Source of the DNA: Actinoalloteichus hoggarensis
GTDB lineage: Bacteria; Actinomycetota; Actinomycetes; Mycobacteriales; Pseudonocardiaceae
Assembly (NCBI RefSeq): GCF_002234535.1
Contig: NZ_CP022521.1
Location: 4,774,001 to 4,838,000 of the forward strand
Length of the DNA stretch: 64,000 nucleotides
Reading direction: 5' to 3'
Both the position numbers and the translations under genes were made by a program. The notes under the pieces are model-generated. The model did not search any database, was not told the origin of the DNA, and was given only the letters and a program-made list of their open reading frames with translations. Shown here one piece after another: positions 27,479 to 34,965 of the stretch (the first letter of the stretch is position 1; each line of letters starts with the position of its first letter).

Positions 27479-27807
27479 TCCTGAATGAGCGGCCGCACTT
27501 CGACGCCGCCGTCCATGATCGGAACCACCCGGCCGATGGCGAGCGCCTGGTCGAGGTCATCGGCCTCGATCACGAAGAACCCGGCCAATGCCTCCTTGCT
27601 CTCGATGAACGGGCCGTCGGTGATCACGTCGGCTCGGATCGAGGTGGCCGTGGCACTCGGCTGGGTCGCGTAGGCGCTGACGATCCTGCCGCCCAGTTCT
27701 CGAACACGCTCCGGAACCCGGCGGTGTGCCTCCATGACCTCCGGCGGCATGTCAGCCACGCCACCGGGCGTCTCCCGTTCGTAGATGAGCACGGCGTACT
27801 GCGCCAT
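27475..27807 (-). CDS. YciI-like (DGPF) family protein
   Basis: This 110-residue protein starts MAQYAVLIYERETPGG and carries the family motif VITDGPFIESKEALAGFFVI (the DGPF core), ending with PIMDGGVEVRPLIQE. Such proteins are almost always encoded beside ECF42-type sigma factors, as here, where the sigma gene start overlaps its stop by 4 bases. Start at ATG 27807, with AGAGGA 7 bases upstream. Biochemical role unknown; a candidate target and partner of the adjacent sigma factor. Confidence 0.93.
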   Translation of the reverse strand: MAQYAVLIYERETPGGVADMPPEVMEAHRRVPERVRELGGRIVSAYATQPSATATSIRADVITDGPFIESKEALAGFFVIEADDLDQALAIGRVVPIMDGGVEVRPLIQE

Positions 27808-27843
27808 CAGACTGTCCTCTCCTCGGTCGTGTCCTATCTGTAC

Positions 27844-27870
27844 GACGAACGGCCCGGCAGAAGATCGACA
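27844..27870 (-). promoter_or_regulatory. Likely ECF42-type promoter of the YciI-sigma operon
   Basis: On the minus strand, TGTCGA (27870-27865) is followed after 17 bases by CGTC (27847-27844), about 37 bases before the YciI start codon. TGTCGA with a CGTC/CGAC-like -10 is the motif reported for ECF42 sigma factors, so the operon is probably autoregulated. Upstream, a 6-base stem GTCGAG/CTCGAC (27880-27895) may terminate the hydrolase transcript. Confidence 0.5.
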
Positions 27871-28047
27871 GAACACGGCGTCGAGGTTTCTCGACCCTCG
27901 TGTCGGGGAGGTGTCTCGCGTCGATCCTCGCCGGCCCAGTGTGGACGAGGCCGCCGACCGGGTCACACGGCGCCTTGCCCGGTCTCCTCGGCAGCAGGCG
28001 ACGAGGGAGGTTCGTGGTCTGTCTCGGCAGGCATGACGGATTGATCT

Positions 28048-28857
28048 TCACCCCGGCGCCGTCCCGACGGGTTCGTCACGCAGGAAACGAGCGAGGATCT
28101 CGTTGAAGAGCTCGGGCCTGCACAGCGAACTCGGATCGGTCGAGTCGGGGATGCGGACGACGGCGGTGCGCGGGACGGCGCGACGCAGCTCCGCCGTGAA
28201 GGTGCCCGAGCGCGGCCAGGAGTCCGCCCCGACCACGGCCAGGACGGGGAAGTCCGCCGAACGCAGGCCGGGAACGAAGTTCACCAGGTTGATGGCCAGT
28301 CGGGTCTTGAGGGCGTCGACGCCACGCAGCCGCGAGACCGCCTCGCCGAGGACGCTCGCCGCCTCGGGCCACCGTCGGTACTGCCGCTCGATGATCGACC
28401 GCAGCACTCGCGTGGGCAGCAGGTTCGACCAGGCGCCCGCGTAGACGGAGGCGAGCCAGGCCGCCCGGCCGAGGCTGGTGGGTCGCGAGTCGCTGTAGGA
28501 GTCGACGATCGCGAGCCGTTCGATCCGCTCCGGGTGGGTCACGGCGAGCTGCTGGGCCAGGATGCCGCCGAAGCTGACGCCGCAGACGGCGGCGCGGGCC
28601 ACGGCGAGGTGGTCGAGGAGGTCGACGACGTCGGCGGCCATGGCCGGCAGCGTGCCTCGACTGCCCCGGATCGGGCCGGAGCGTCCGACGCCGGGCGCGT
28701 CGAAGGTGATGACCCGGTGGGTGGCGGCGAAGTGCTCCACCTGCGGGCGCCACATCGCGGCGCCCGCGCTGATGGCGTGGACGAGCAGCAGCGGCGGTCC
28801 CGCGCCGTGCACCTCGTAGTACAGGGAGGTCCCGTTCGTCGTGGTCAGGGTCGGCAT
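28048..28857 (-). CDS. Alpha/beta-hydrolase
   Basis: This 269-residue protein shows the fold landmarks: oxyanion HAISAGAAMW, the FDAPGVGRSG turn, nucleophile elbow GVSFGG (Ser near residue 95) and an Asp region VVGADSW. The usual late catalytic His is not obvious: the C-terminus reads IPDSTDPSSLCRPELF, where family members have H. It may therefore be altered or use another residue. ATG 28857 is preferred over 28890 because it has GGGGA upstream and clears the TetR stop by 16 bases. Likely co-transcribed with the TetR gene. Confidence 0.85.
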   Translation of the reverse strand: MPTLTTTNGTSLYYEVHGAGPPLLLVHAISAGAAMWRPQVEHFAATHRVITFDAPGVGRSGPIRGSRGTLPAMAADVVDLLDHLAVARAAVCGVSFGGILAQQLAVTHPERIERLAIVDSYSDSRPTSLGRAAWLASVYAGAWSNLLPTRVLRSIIERQYRRWPEAASVLGEAVSRLRGVDALKTRLAINLVNFVPGLRSADFPVLAVVGADSWPRSGTFTAELRRAVPRTAVVRIPDSTDPSSLCRPELFNEILARFLRDEPVGTAPG

Positions 28858-28873
28858 CGGATGTGGTCCCCGT

Positions 28874-29554
28874 TCACTCGCCGGTGGCATGGTCGGCGGC
28901 GGGCGGTGTCGAGCCGTCCGCCGCGGATGCCTGCCGCACCGCCGCCAGGATCGTCTCGTCGGTGTGGATTCCTCGGGTGTACAGCTCCACGAGCGGGACC
29001 GTCAGCCTGCGGACGACGTCCGCCCGAGAGTCGACCCCGTCCAGGGCGCGGCGCAGGTGGTGGTGCAGGAGGAGCGGGGCGACGCCCTGGGTCGCCAGGA
29101 TCACGGCGAGTGCGCGCGGGTCGCTGCTCTGCCGCATGGTCCCGTCCCGCATCCCGGCCGCGAGCATCGCCGCCGTCCGGTCGACGAGCCGGTCGAAGAG
29201 CGAGGCGCTGGCCTCGGTGTCGTCGCCGAGCATCCTGGCGAGGTAGTCGAGCAGGGGTCCTCGGCCGTTCTCCTCGTCCGACCAGGAGGCGATCACGGCG
29301 TTCAGGTCGGCGGCGGCGAGGTCGTCCTTCTCGTCGAAGACGGCGTCGAGCACGTGGTGATCACAGGCACGGCGCAGCGCGTCCTTGCTGCCGTAGTGGT
29401 GTATCACCAGCGCCGCGCTCGCCCCGGCCTGCTCCGCCACGGCGCGCACGCTGATCGCGGACGCGCCGCGCCTGCCGAACAACAGGATCGCCGCGTCGCG
29501 GATCCTGGCCTTCATCGTGAGATCGCCGTCCCGCACTGAACACATGTTCATCAT
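28874..29554 (-). CDS. TetR family regulator
   Basis: A protein of about 226 residues with a TetR helix-turn-helix (KARIRDAAILLFGRRG, then VRAVAEQAGASAALVIHHYGSK) and a long helical ligand domain. The start is uncertain. ATG 29554 is reached 5 bases after an AATAGT hexamer (leaderless), whereas ATG 29515 gives the more typical N-terminus MKARIRDAA. It sits upstream of and tightly linked to a hydrolase gene. The palindrome at its start suggests autoregulation. Confidence 0.88.
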   Translation of the reverse strand: MMNMCSVRDGDLTMKARIRDAAILLFGRRGASAISVRAVAEQAGASAALVIHHYGSKDALRRACDHHVLDAVFDEKDDLAAADLNAVIASWSDEENGRGPLLDYLARMLGDDTEASASLFDRLVDRTAAMLAAGMRDGTMRQSSDPRALAVILATQGVAPLLLHHHLRRALDGVDSRADVVRRLTVPLVELYTRGIHTDETILAAVRQASAADGSTPPAADHATGE

Positions 29555-29571
29555 GTTGCACTATTGTTCAG
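29536..29571. promoter_or_regulatory. Operator over the TetR start codon
   Basis: TGAACA and TGTTCA pair around 2 bases (29537-29550). A further TGTTCAG (29565-29571) mirrors CTGAACA (29536-29542). The inner core GAAC-ACAT-GTTC also matches a LexA core without its flanks. Location over the start and -10 favours a TetR operator. Confidence 0.6.
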
Positions 29572-29735
29572 CAGGTGGGTGCGGCGACCCCCCTGGTCGA
29601 GCTCCTGCCGACGTCGGAGCGATCCGCCGTGATCGGCCCCCGAGGCAGGCCGCGGCGACACGAGCGGGCCGAGGATGCGCACGCCGGGCCTGTGAGACGA
29701 CCCCTTCGGTGCAGCCGACGCCGGTCGACGCCCGG

Positions 29736-30383
29736 TCAGGCCGCAGGCAGGCGCCTCGCTCGCAGGACGACGTCGTGGACGTGACGGGTGCCCTCGGGCG
29801 CGGGCGCGGTCCGGAGGCGGGTCTCCTGAACCAGGATCTCCCAGCCGTCGTCGAGCAGGTCGGCGATCTCGTGGGGCTGATAGATGCTGTCGACGTCGAA
29901 GTCGGGCTGCTCCGCCCCCGACTCCACGCCGTCGCCGTGCCCCTCGCCCGCGCGATGCTCCCCCAGGTCCCCCAGGTCGTGGGCGCCGACGAGCAGCGTT
30001 CCACCGGGCGCGACCGCGGCGAGCAGACCGCGTAGCGCGGCGTGTCGCTCATCCCGCACGAGAGGGAAGTACTGCAGGGACACCAGGTCGTAGGCGCCCG
30101 ACTCCAGCGGCGTGGTGGTGAGGTCGGCTCGGACCCATCGCACGTCGTCGTCGCCCACGGCGCGGGCGGCGCGGTCCAGAGCCACCTGCGAGATGTCGAC
30201 GGCGGTGACCCGCCAGCCGCGTTCCACCAGCCATCGGGCGTCGCCGCCCTCTCCGCAGCCGACATCGAGAGCACGACCGACGGGCAGGCCGGACGCCTCG
30301 GCGACCAGCACGCCGTTCGGATTGCCGCTGAAGAGCTGTTCGCGGCTGCCGTAGAGGTCGTCCCAGAATCGCTGATCCTTCAT
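29736..30383 (-). CDS. Class I SAM-dependent methyltransferase
   Basis: This 215-residue protein starts MKDQRFWDDLYGSREQLFSG, with motif I ALDVGCGEGGDARWLVERG, the acidic ribose loop VTAVDIS and post-motif WVRADL. This resembles TehB/thiopurine-type small-molecule methyltransferases with a typical FWDDLYxSxxxxFSGxPN N-terminus. AAGGAG lies 6 bases before the ATG. It diverges from an XRE-cupin regulator and is probably its target. The substrate is unknown; xenobiotic or metalloid detoxification is the family expectation. Confidence 0.92.
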   Translation of the reverse strand: MKDQRFWDDLYGSREQLFSGNPNGVLVAEASGLPVGRALDVGCGEGGDARWLVERGWRVTAVDISQVALDRAARAVGDDDVRWVRADLTTTPLESGAYDLVSLQYFPLVRDERHAALRGLLAAVAPGGTLLVGAHDLGDLGEHRAGEGHGDGVESGAEQPDFDVDSIYQPHEIADLLDDGWEILVQETRLRTAPAPEGTRHVHDVVLRARRLPAA

Positions 30384-30589
30384 CGTGACTCCTTCTGTCG
30401 CATTCGTGTCCCGAGCTTCCGACGACCGGGCGCGGCCGCGGCGATGACGGTCGCCCGGCGCTCGGCGAGCGGCGCCCCTCGGATCCGCGATTCGCCGATC
30501 TGCCCGCCGACGACGCCCGTCGGGCTGCCCGCCCGCGGCCGGCGGCGACCGTCGTGATCGCCGTCGATCCTGCTGGGCTCCGCGCTGGA

Positions 30590-30618
30590 TTGACAACGAG
30601 ATTTGCGGAAACTGCAAT
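30590..30618 (+). promoter_or_regulatory. Leaderless promoter with TTGC-N7-GCAA operator
   Basis: TTGACA (30590-30595) and TGCAAT (30613-30618) are 17 bases apart, and the XRE-cupin ATG follows after 6. TTGC-GGAAACT-GCAA (30603-30617) overlaps the spacer and -10, ideally placed for autorepression. Confidence 0.7.
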
Positions 30619-30624
30619 AGGGAC

Positions 30625-31209
30625 ATGACGGACGACGTCGATGCCGTGCTCGATGCGATCGGCCCTCGACTCCGCGAGCTGCGTCGCAGGCACGGGGCCA
30701 CGCTGGCCACGCTCGCGGAGAGCACCGGCATCCCGATCAGCACGCTGTCCCGGCTGGAGTCGGGACAGCGCAGGCCGACCCTCGAACTGCTGCTGCCGCT
30801 GGCCAGGATCTACCAGATTCCGCTGGACAAGCTCGTGGACGCCCCGCCGACCGGAGATCCCCGGCTGTATCCCCGCCCCGTGACCCGGCACGGCATGACC
30901 ATCCTGCCGCTGTCCCGCAGGCCGGGCGGGCTCCAGGTGTACAAGCAGATCATTCCGGGGGGCCGGAGCAGAGGCACCCCCGATCCCCGTTCGCATGAGG
31001 GCTATCACTGGCTGTACGTCCTCGACGGGCGCCTGCGCCTCGTACTCGGGGACCAGGACCTGGTGCTCGCTCCCGGCGAGGTCGCCGAGTTCGACACCCA
31101 CCTGCCGCACTGGTTCGGCAACGCCGACAGCGAGCCGGTGGAGTATCTGAGCATCCTCGGACCGCAGGGCGAGCGGTTTCACCTGCGTGCCCGCTACCGG
31201 CGCGACTGA
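30625..31209 (+). CDS. XRE-family regulator with C-terminal cupin domain (second copy type)
   Basis: This 194-residue protein has a helix-turn-helix (residues 12-65, ATLATLAESTGIPISTLSRL) and a cupin domain (about 110-185, with HEGYHWLYVLDGRLRLVLG and APGEVAEFDTHLPHWFGN, supplying His and Glu metal-ligand candidates). It has the same length and layout as the regulator at 10224 but is clearly diverged. Start ATG 30625 is supported by a leaderless promoter with an embedded operator. It probably controls itself and the divergent methyltransferase gene. Confidence 0.93.
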   Translation: MTDDVDAVLDAIGPRLRELRRRHGATLATLAESTGIPISTLSRLESGQRRPTLELLLPLARIYQIPLDKLVDAPPTGDPRLYPRPVTRHGMTILPLSRRPGGLQVYKQIIPGGRSRGTPDPRSHEGYHWLYVLDGRLRLVLGDQDLVLAPGEVAEFDTHLPHWFGNADSEPVEYLSILGPQGERFHLRARYRRD

Positions 31210-31753
31210 GCGGCGCACGCCTTCTCCGACCGCCCGGCGCGGCGAGCACGGCGACCCCCGACGAGCCGGCGGGTCGTGTGGCGCGCGGTCCACGCCGATG
31301 GCGCCCGAGCCACGTCGTGCCGACACCGGACGTCCGGCGACGATATCCGTCCGTGATACGCGGACGCCCCCGCATCGGCGGTCGCCGGACCGGGTATTGA
31401 TCACCACGGATTCCACATCCGCGGATACCGACTCCATCGCCGTCCCCCGCGACGGAAGGACCGCATTCCGACAACGGTGATCATCGGTGAACGGAGTCGA
31501 CGAGAAAGTGGCATGAATGCGTCACGGAAAGACCATTGACCGCCGTCCGTCGACTGCTAAGGTCTAGACCAAGCTCCCCAGAGTCGGGGTTGAGCAGGCC
31601 GGATGGCGGTCGACGGCCGCCGGATCGCCGTGGTCACGGCTCTGCCGGAGCCTTCCTCCTCACGTCCCCTGCAGTCGCCGACAACGGATTCCGGCGTCGA
31701 TGACACACCGGTTCTGACGCATTGTCGGCGGCGTCCTCGATGAGGGAGTAGAC
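31210..31753. other. Long upstream region of the LPMO gene
   Basis: No gene is supported. It contains the promoter and dre-like site at 31536-31571 and then a 5' leader of about 180 bases. GAGGGAG lies just before the LPMO start. The first 300 bases show nothing specific. Confidence 0.5.
31536..31571 (+). promoter_or_regulatory. Promoter with DasR-like dre site
   Basis: TTGACC (31536-31541) and TAAGGT (31558-31563) are 16 bases apart. The palindrome GGTCTAGACC (31561-31570) overlaps the -10 and start region; with its flank (A-GGTCTAGACC-A) it is one base from the TGGTCTAGACCA core of the DasR-responsive element that controls chitin genes in actinomycetes. The downstream gene is a chitin-type LPMO, which supports the assignment. 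Confidence 0.7.
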
Positions 31754-32269
31754 ATGCGCAAGAAGAAGTTCTCGGCGGCCCTCGCCGGAGCCGCGATCAC
31801 GCCGCTTCTCCTCGTGAGCATTCCGACGGGCACGGCGAGTGCTCACGGGTACGTGTCGGATCCGCCGAGCAGGCAGGCGCAATGCGCCGCGCGGACCGTG
31901 CCGTGCGGCGACATTCAATGGGAGCCGCAGAGCGTGGAGGGCCCCAAGGGCCTGACCAGTTGCAGCGGCGGCAACGGTCGATTCAGCGAGCTCGACGACG
32001 ACGGCAAGGGCTGGACGGTCACCCCGGTCGGGCGCACCACCAGCTTCAACTGGACCCTGACCGTCTCCCACGCCACCACCACCTGGCAGTACTACGCAGG
32101 CGGCACCAAGGTCGCCGAGTTCGACGACGGCGGCGCCCGCCCCGGCGAGACCGTCTCGCATCAGGTCGACTTCGGCAACGTGAGCGGCAGGCAGAAGGTG
32201 CTCGCCGTGTGGAACATCGCCGACACCCCGATGGCCTTCTACGCCTGTATCGACGTGAACATCAGCTGA
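31754..32269 (+). CDS. Secreted lytic polysaccharide monooxygenase, AA10 family
   Basis: This 171-residue protein has a signal peptide (basic KKK, hydrophobic core, cleavage after TASA at residue 30) that exposes His31 as the N-terminal copper ligand, required for LPMO activity. The second brace histidine is His106 (TVSHATTTWQYY), and the axial Phe is in MAFYACIDVNI (Phe162). Four Cys fit two disulfides. It is a catalytic domain only, without a binding module. It oxidatively cleaves chitin or cellulose outside the cell. A dre-like operator and a C-terminal sequence typical of small AA10 chitin enzymes favour chitin. Confidence 0.95.
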   Translation: MRKKKFSAALAGAAITPLLLVSIPTGTASAHGYVSDPPSRQAQCAARTVPCGDIQWEPQSVEGPKGLTSCSGGNGRFSELDDDGKGWTVTPVGRTTSFNWTLTVSHATTTWQYYAGGTKVAEFDDGGARPGETVSHQVDFGNVSGRQKVLAVWNIADTPMAFYACIDVNIS

Positions 32270-32275
32270 GACGAG

Positions 32276-32305
32276 GGCACGGCGTCCGTCTGTCGACGGC
32301 GTGCC
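32276..32305 (+). terminator. Hairpin after the LPMO gene
   Basis: Eleven-base arms (GGCACGGCGTC and GACGGCGTGCC, one mismatch) around an 8-base loop start 6 bases after the stop. Confidence 0.65.
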
Positions 32306-32437
32306 GGGGCGGGTCGAGCACTCGGGGCCCGCCCCGGCGCACCATGCCCGCCGTGTCGTCCGCGCGAGCCCACGAGTGGGGGGCGGCGAGACTGATGAGC
32401 GTGTCCGGTCGGCGTCGCGCACCGTACCGCCGGTGAA

Positions 32438-33187
32438 TCAGCCCGCCGCCGGGGCGGTCTCCCGAGCCAGCTGGTTCAGGAACTCGGCCGCCTCGGCCTC
32501 CCGTAACCGTTCCTCGGCCTCCTGATCCGCCTCGGCGGCCGGTTCTACGGCCTCGCCCTGCCGGACGGACTCGTGCAGGCCCTCCATCGTCCGATCGAGC
32601 CTGCTCGCGACGTCGGCCGCCTGGATGAGTTCGCGTTGCAGGTCGTCGGGGACGTGCCCGTCGTACTTGTAGTAGATCTTGTGCTCGAGGCTGGCCCAGA
32701 AGTCCATCGCGATGGAGCGGATCTGCAGCTCCACCGGGATGCGCTCCGTGCCCCTGGCGCGGAAGACCGGGATCTCGACGAGCAGGTGCAGACTCTGATA
32801 ACCGCTCGCCTTGGGGCGGGCGATGTAGTCGCGCTCCTCGAAGATCGTCACGTCCTCCTGCTCGGCGATCATGTCCCGAATCTTGTAGATGTCCGAGATG
32901 AAGCTGCAGGTCACCCGCACGCCGGCGATGTCGAGGATGTTGTCCCGCATGCTCTCGAAGCTGAGCGGGAAGTTCTTCCGGCGCACCTTGCGGACGATGT
33001 TCCGCGGCGTCTTCAACCGAGAGCTGATGTGCTCGATCGGGTTGTACTCGTTCGTGTTGTTGAAGTCCTCACGAAGAATGTTGATCTTCGTGATCATCTC
33101 GTCTATGGCGAACTTGTAGCCGAGCATGAAGTCGGTGAAACGCGCCCGCTGACGACGGATGCCGTCCAGTTCCTCCTCGATGTCCAC
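32438..33187 (-). CDS. Small alarmone synthetase-like protein (GTP pyrophosphokinase family)
   Basis: This 249-residue RelA/SpoT synthetase-domain protein lacks hydrolase and ACT domains. Visible motifs are DIAGVRVTCSFISDIYKI, the G-loop region ARPKASGYQSLHLLVEI and VELQIRSIAMDFWASLEHK, matching the YjbM/YwaC type. It transfers pyrophosphate from ATP to GDP or GTP to make (p)ppGpp or related nucleotides. The C-terminal 60 residues are Glu/Ala-rich and probably coiled. The GTG start at 33187 has only a weak ribosome site. Stands alone on the minus strand. Confidence 0.92.
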   Translation of the reverse strand: MDIEEELDGIRRQRARFTDFMLGYKFAIDEMITKINILREDFNNTNEYNPIEHISSRLKTPRNIVRKVRRKNFPLSFESMRDNILDIAGVRVTCSFISDIYKIRDMIAEQEDVTIFEERDYIARPKASGYQSLHLLVEIPVFRARGTERIPVELQIRSIAMDFWASLEHKIYYKYDGHVPDDLQRELIQAADVASRLDRTMEGLHESVRQGEAVEPAAEADQEAEERLREAEAAEFLNQLARETAPAAG

Positions 33188-33371
33188 GCCTCATTCTGCC
33201 TCGGTCCGACACGACGCGGCCGCGTAGGCCTCCGACCCGCCGACCAGGTCGAACGGGTCGATCGACGGGCGGTTGCCGAGTCGGTGCGGGTGCGGGTGCG
33301 GGGGCGAGCGGCGGCGTCCGATCGCCCCGGCGGTCGCCTGCTCGGATCGACGTCGCCTGCGGTGCGGGCGC

Positions 33372-33929
33372 TCACGGCGTCGGCCCCGCTGATTCGCCGT
33401 CCGTGACCATGCCTCCCGTCGCCGAACCGGCGGCCCCCGTGCCGTTCGTCGCCGTGCCGTTCGTCGCCGTGCCGTCCGCAGCGGAAGCCAGTTCCGGGTC
33501 GGACAACGCCGGCAGCATCTCCGCGAGCACGTCGGCCAGTCCCCGCACCCGGTCCGCGCCGAGCCGGGCCGCGAGCGCGGCTTCGAGGTCGCGGAGGCGC
33601 TGGGCGGCCCGCGACAACGCGGCGTTCCCCCGATCGGTGGCCACCACGAGGCGGGCTCGCCCGTCGGCGGGATGGCGCCGCAGCTCGACGTAGTCGGCGG
33701 CGGCCAGGTGCGCGACGAGCTCTCCCATCGCCTGCGGGGTCATTCCCGCCGCCGTGGCGAGGTCGCGAATCCGGCTGCCCTCGGGCGACAGGTGACGGAA
33801 CACGGCGTAGTGGGCGGGCCGCAGATCCGCCGTCGCGTCGAGCAGGTCCGCGTGGAGCTGGTGCTCGAACGCACGCACCGTCTCGACGAGCAGTCGCAGC
33901 AACGTCGGGTGACCCGCTGGCGCATCCAT
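33372..33929 (-). CDS. MarR family regulator
   Basis: This 185-residue protein has a winged helix: LRPAHYAVFRHLSPEGSRI, RDLATAAGMTPQAMGELVAHL, then wing RRHPADGRARLVVATDRG. The C-terminal tail has a low-complexity Thr/Asn/Gly stretch (ATNGTATNGTGAAGSATGG). ATG 33929 follows a TATCCT hexamer by 8 bases and has no ribosome site, so it is probably leaderless. It diverges from a cupin gene across only 25 bases and is the obvious regulator of both. Confidence 0.9.
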   Translation of the reverse strand: MDAPAGHPTLLRLLVETVRAFEHQLHADLLDATADLRPAHYAVFRHLSPEGSRIRDLATAAGMTPQAMGELVAHLAAADYVELRRHPADGRARLVVATDRGNAALSRAAQRLRDLEAALAARLGADRVRGLADVLAEMLPALSDPELASAADGTATNGTATNGTGAAGSATGGMVTDGESAGPTP

Positions 33930-33954
33930 AATTAGGAAGGATACCTTCTCATCT
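33930..33954. promoter_or_regulatory. 25-base divergent promoter/operator
   Basis: GAAGG-ATA-CCTTC lies between the MarR and cupin start codons. The palindrome contains TACCTT on the plus strand and TATCCT on the minus strand. Each lies 7-8 bases from its own ATG, so both transcripts would be leaderless and one bound MarR dimer could block both. Confidence 0.55.
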
Positions 33955-34500
33955 ATGAACGGTGACGAACTGGTGTTCCGCGACGGCCACAGCGTGCGGT
34001 TCGTGGCGCAGGGCCACGACGACGACGGCGAGTTCCTGCGCATGGAGCACCGCTGGCCGACCAGCGGGAGACTGGCGGGGCCGCACTGGCATCCCGTCCT
34101 GCGCGAGCACTTCCGCGTGGTGCGGGGCCGGGCTCGCTTCCGGGTCGACGGCCGCGACCACACGGCGGGACCGGGCGACGAGTTGACCATCCTCCCCCGC
34201 CAGGTCCACGAGTTCTGGAGCGAGACGCCGGACCTCGTCCTCGACTACGTGGCGCGGCCCCCGCTGCAGCACCGTCGGATGTTCGAGTTCTGGCACGAAC
34301 TCGACAGCCGAGGCCGGACCACCCGCGCGGGCGTGCCGACCAATCCCCTCGATCTCGGGCTGCTGTGGGAACTGCAGGACGGATACATCGCGGGCCCGCC
34401 CGCCTGGCTGCAACGATTCCTCTTCGGCGGTCTGGCCCGACTCGCGCGACTGCTCCGGCGGAATTCGTCCCGGCCCGCGAACGACTCCGGCGTGAGATGA
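33955..34500 (+). CDS. Cupin domain protein
   Basis: This 181-residue protein has an N-terminal cupin barrel: motif 1 GPHWHPVLREHFRVVRGRA supplies two His and a Glu-like acid position, and motif 2 GPGDELTILPRQVHEFW supplies the last His, so a metal site is likely. The C-terminal 60 residues form helices and include LARLARLLRR. The promoter and possible operator with MarR indicate induction by a small ligand. Reaction unknown. Confidence 0.88.
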   Translation: MNGDELVFRDGHSVRFVAQGHDDDGEFLRMEHRWPTSGRLAGPHWHPVLREHFRVVRGRARFRVDGRDHTAGPGDELTILPRQVHEFWSETPDLVLDYVARPPLQHRRMFEFWHELDSRGRTTRAGVPTNPLDLGLLWELQDGYIAGPPAWLQRFLFGGLARLARLLRRNSSRPANDSGVR

Positions 34501-34965
34501 ACGCGAGCCGACGTCGAAAGCCGCCCGAGAGAAGGCGGGCGGGCCGAACGGGATTCCACACCGCCGCCTCACGACACCGCGGAACACCGAATCGACGGCA
34601 GCCGGAGGCTCTCCACGCCGGACCACGAACCTCGTCCGCCGTCTTCCTCGACCACCGAGGCGACTCCGGCCGCGCGCCTTCACCGCCATGGGGACGGCGA
34701 AAGACGAAAGGCGACGGATGCCCGCCCGGCCGGCACCTGCCACCGAGGCGCCGGCCGAATCGGGCCACGGGGTCGTCGGACAGGACCGACCCGACGATCA
34801 TGTTCGCGACGTGGCAGGTATCGGATGACGCACCCTCCCGCGCAGATCCCCGACACCGGCCGATCACGGCCGACGGTGATCATTAATTATGAATAGATCT
34901 TGACACTCGTCAGAGCCCTGCACAGGATGAGTCCGCCGCTGACCATCGGAGTTCAGGAGCCGGAC
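34501..34965. other. Intergenic region upstream of the beta-galactosidase operon
   Basis: No gene is recognised in 34501-34860. An AT-rich patch (34880-34900, with ATTAATTATGAATAGATC) stands out against the GC-rich background and directly precedes the promoter at 34900. Confidence 0.45.
34900..34928 (+). promoter_or_regulatory. Promoter of the GH35/ABC operon
   Basis: TTGACA (34900-34905) and CAGGAT (34923-34928) are 17 bases apart, matching actinobacterial housekeeping promoters. A start site near 34935 would leave about 30 bases of leader with AGGAG before ATG 34966. The AT-rich patch upstream could be a regulator site. Confidence 0.6.

Noticed and set aside
34880-34900. Origin-like AT-rich patch
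   Set aside because: Too short and lacks DnaA boxes; better explained as an upstream promoter element.
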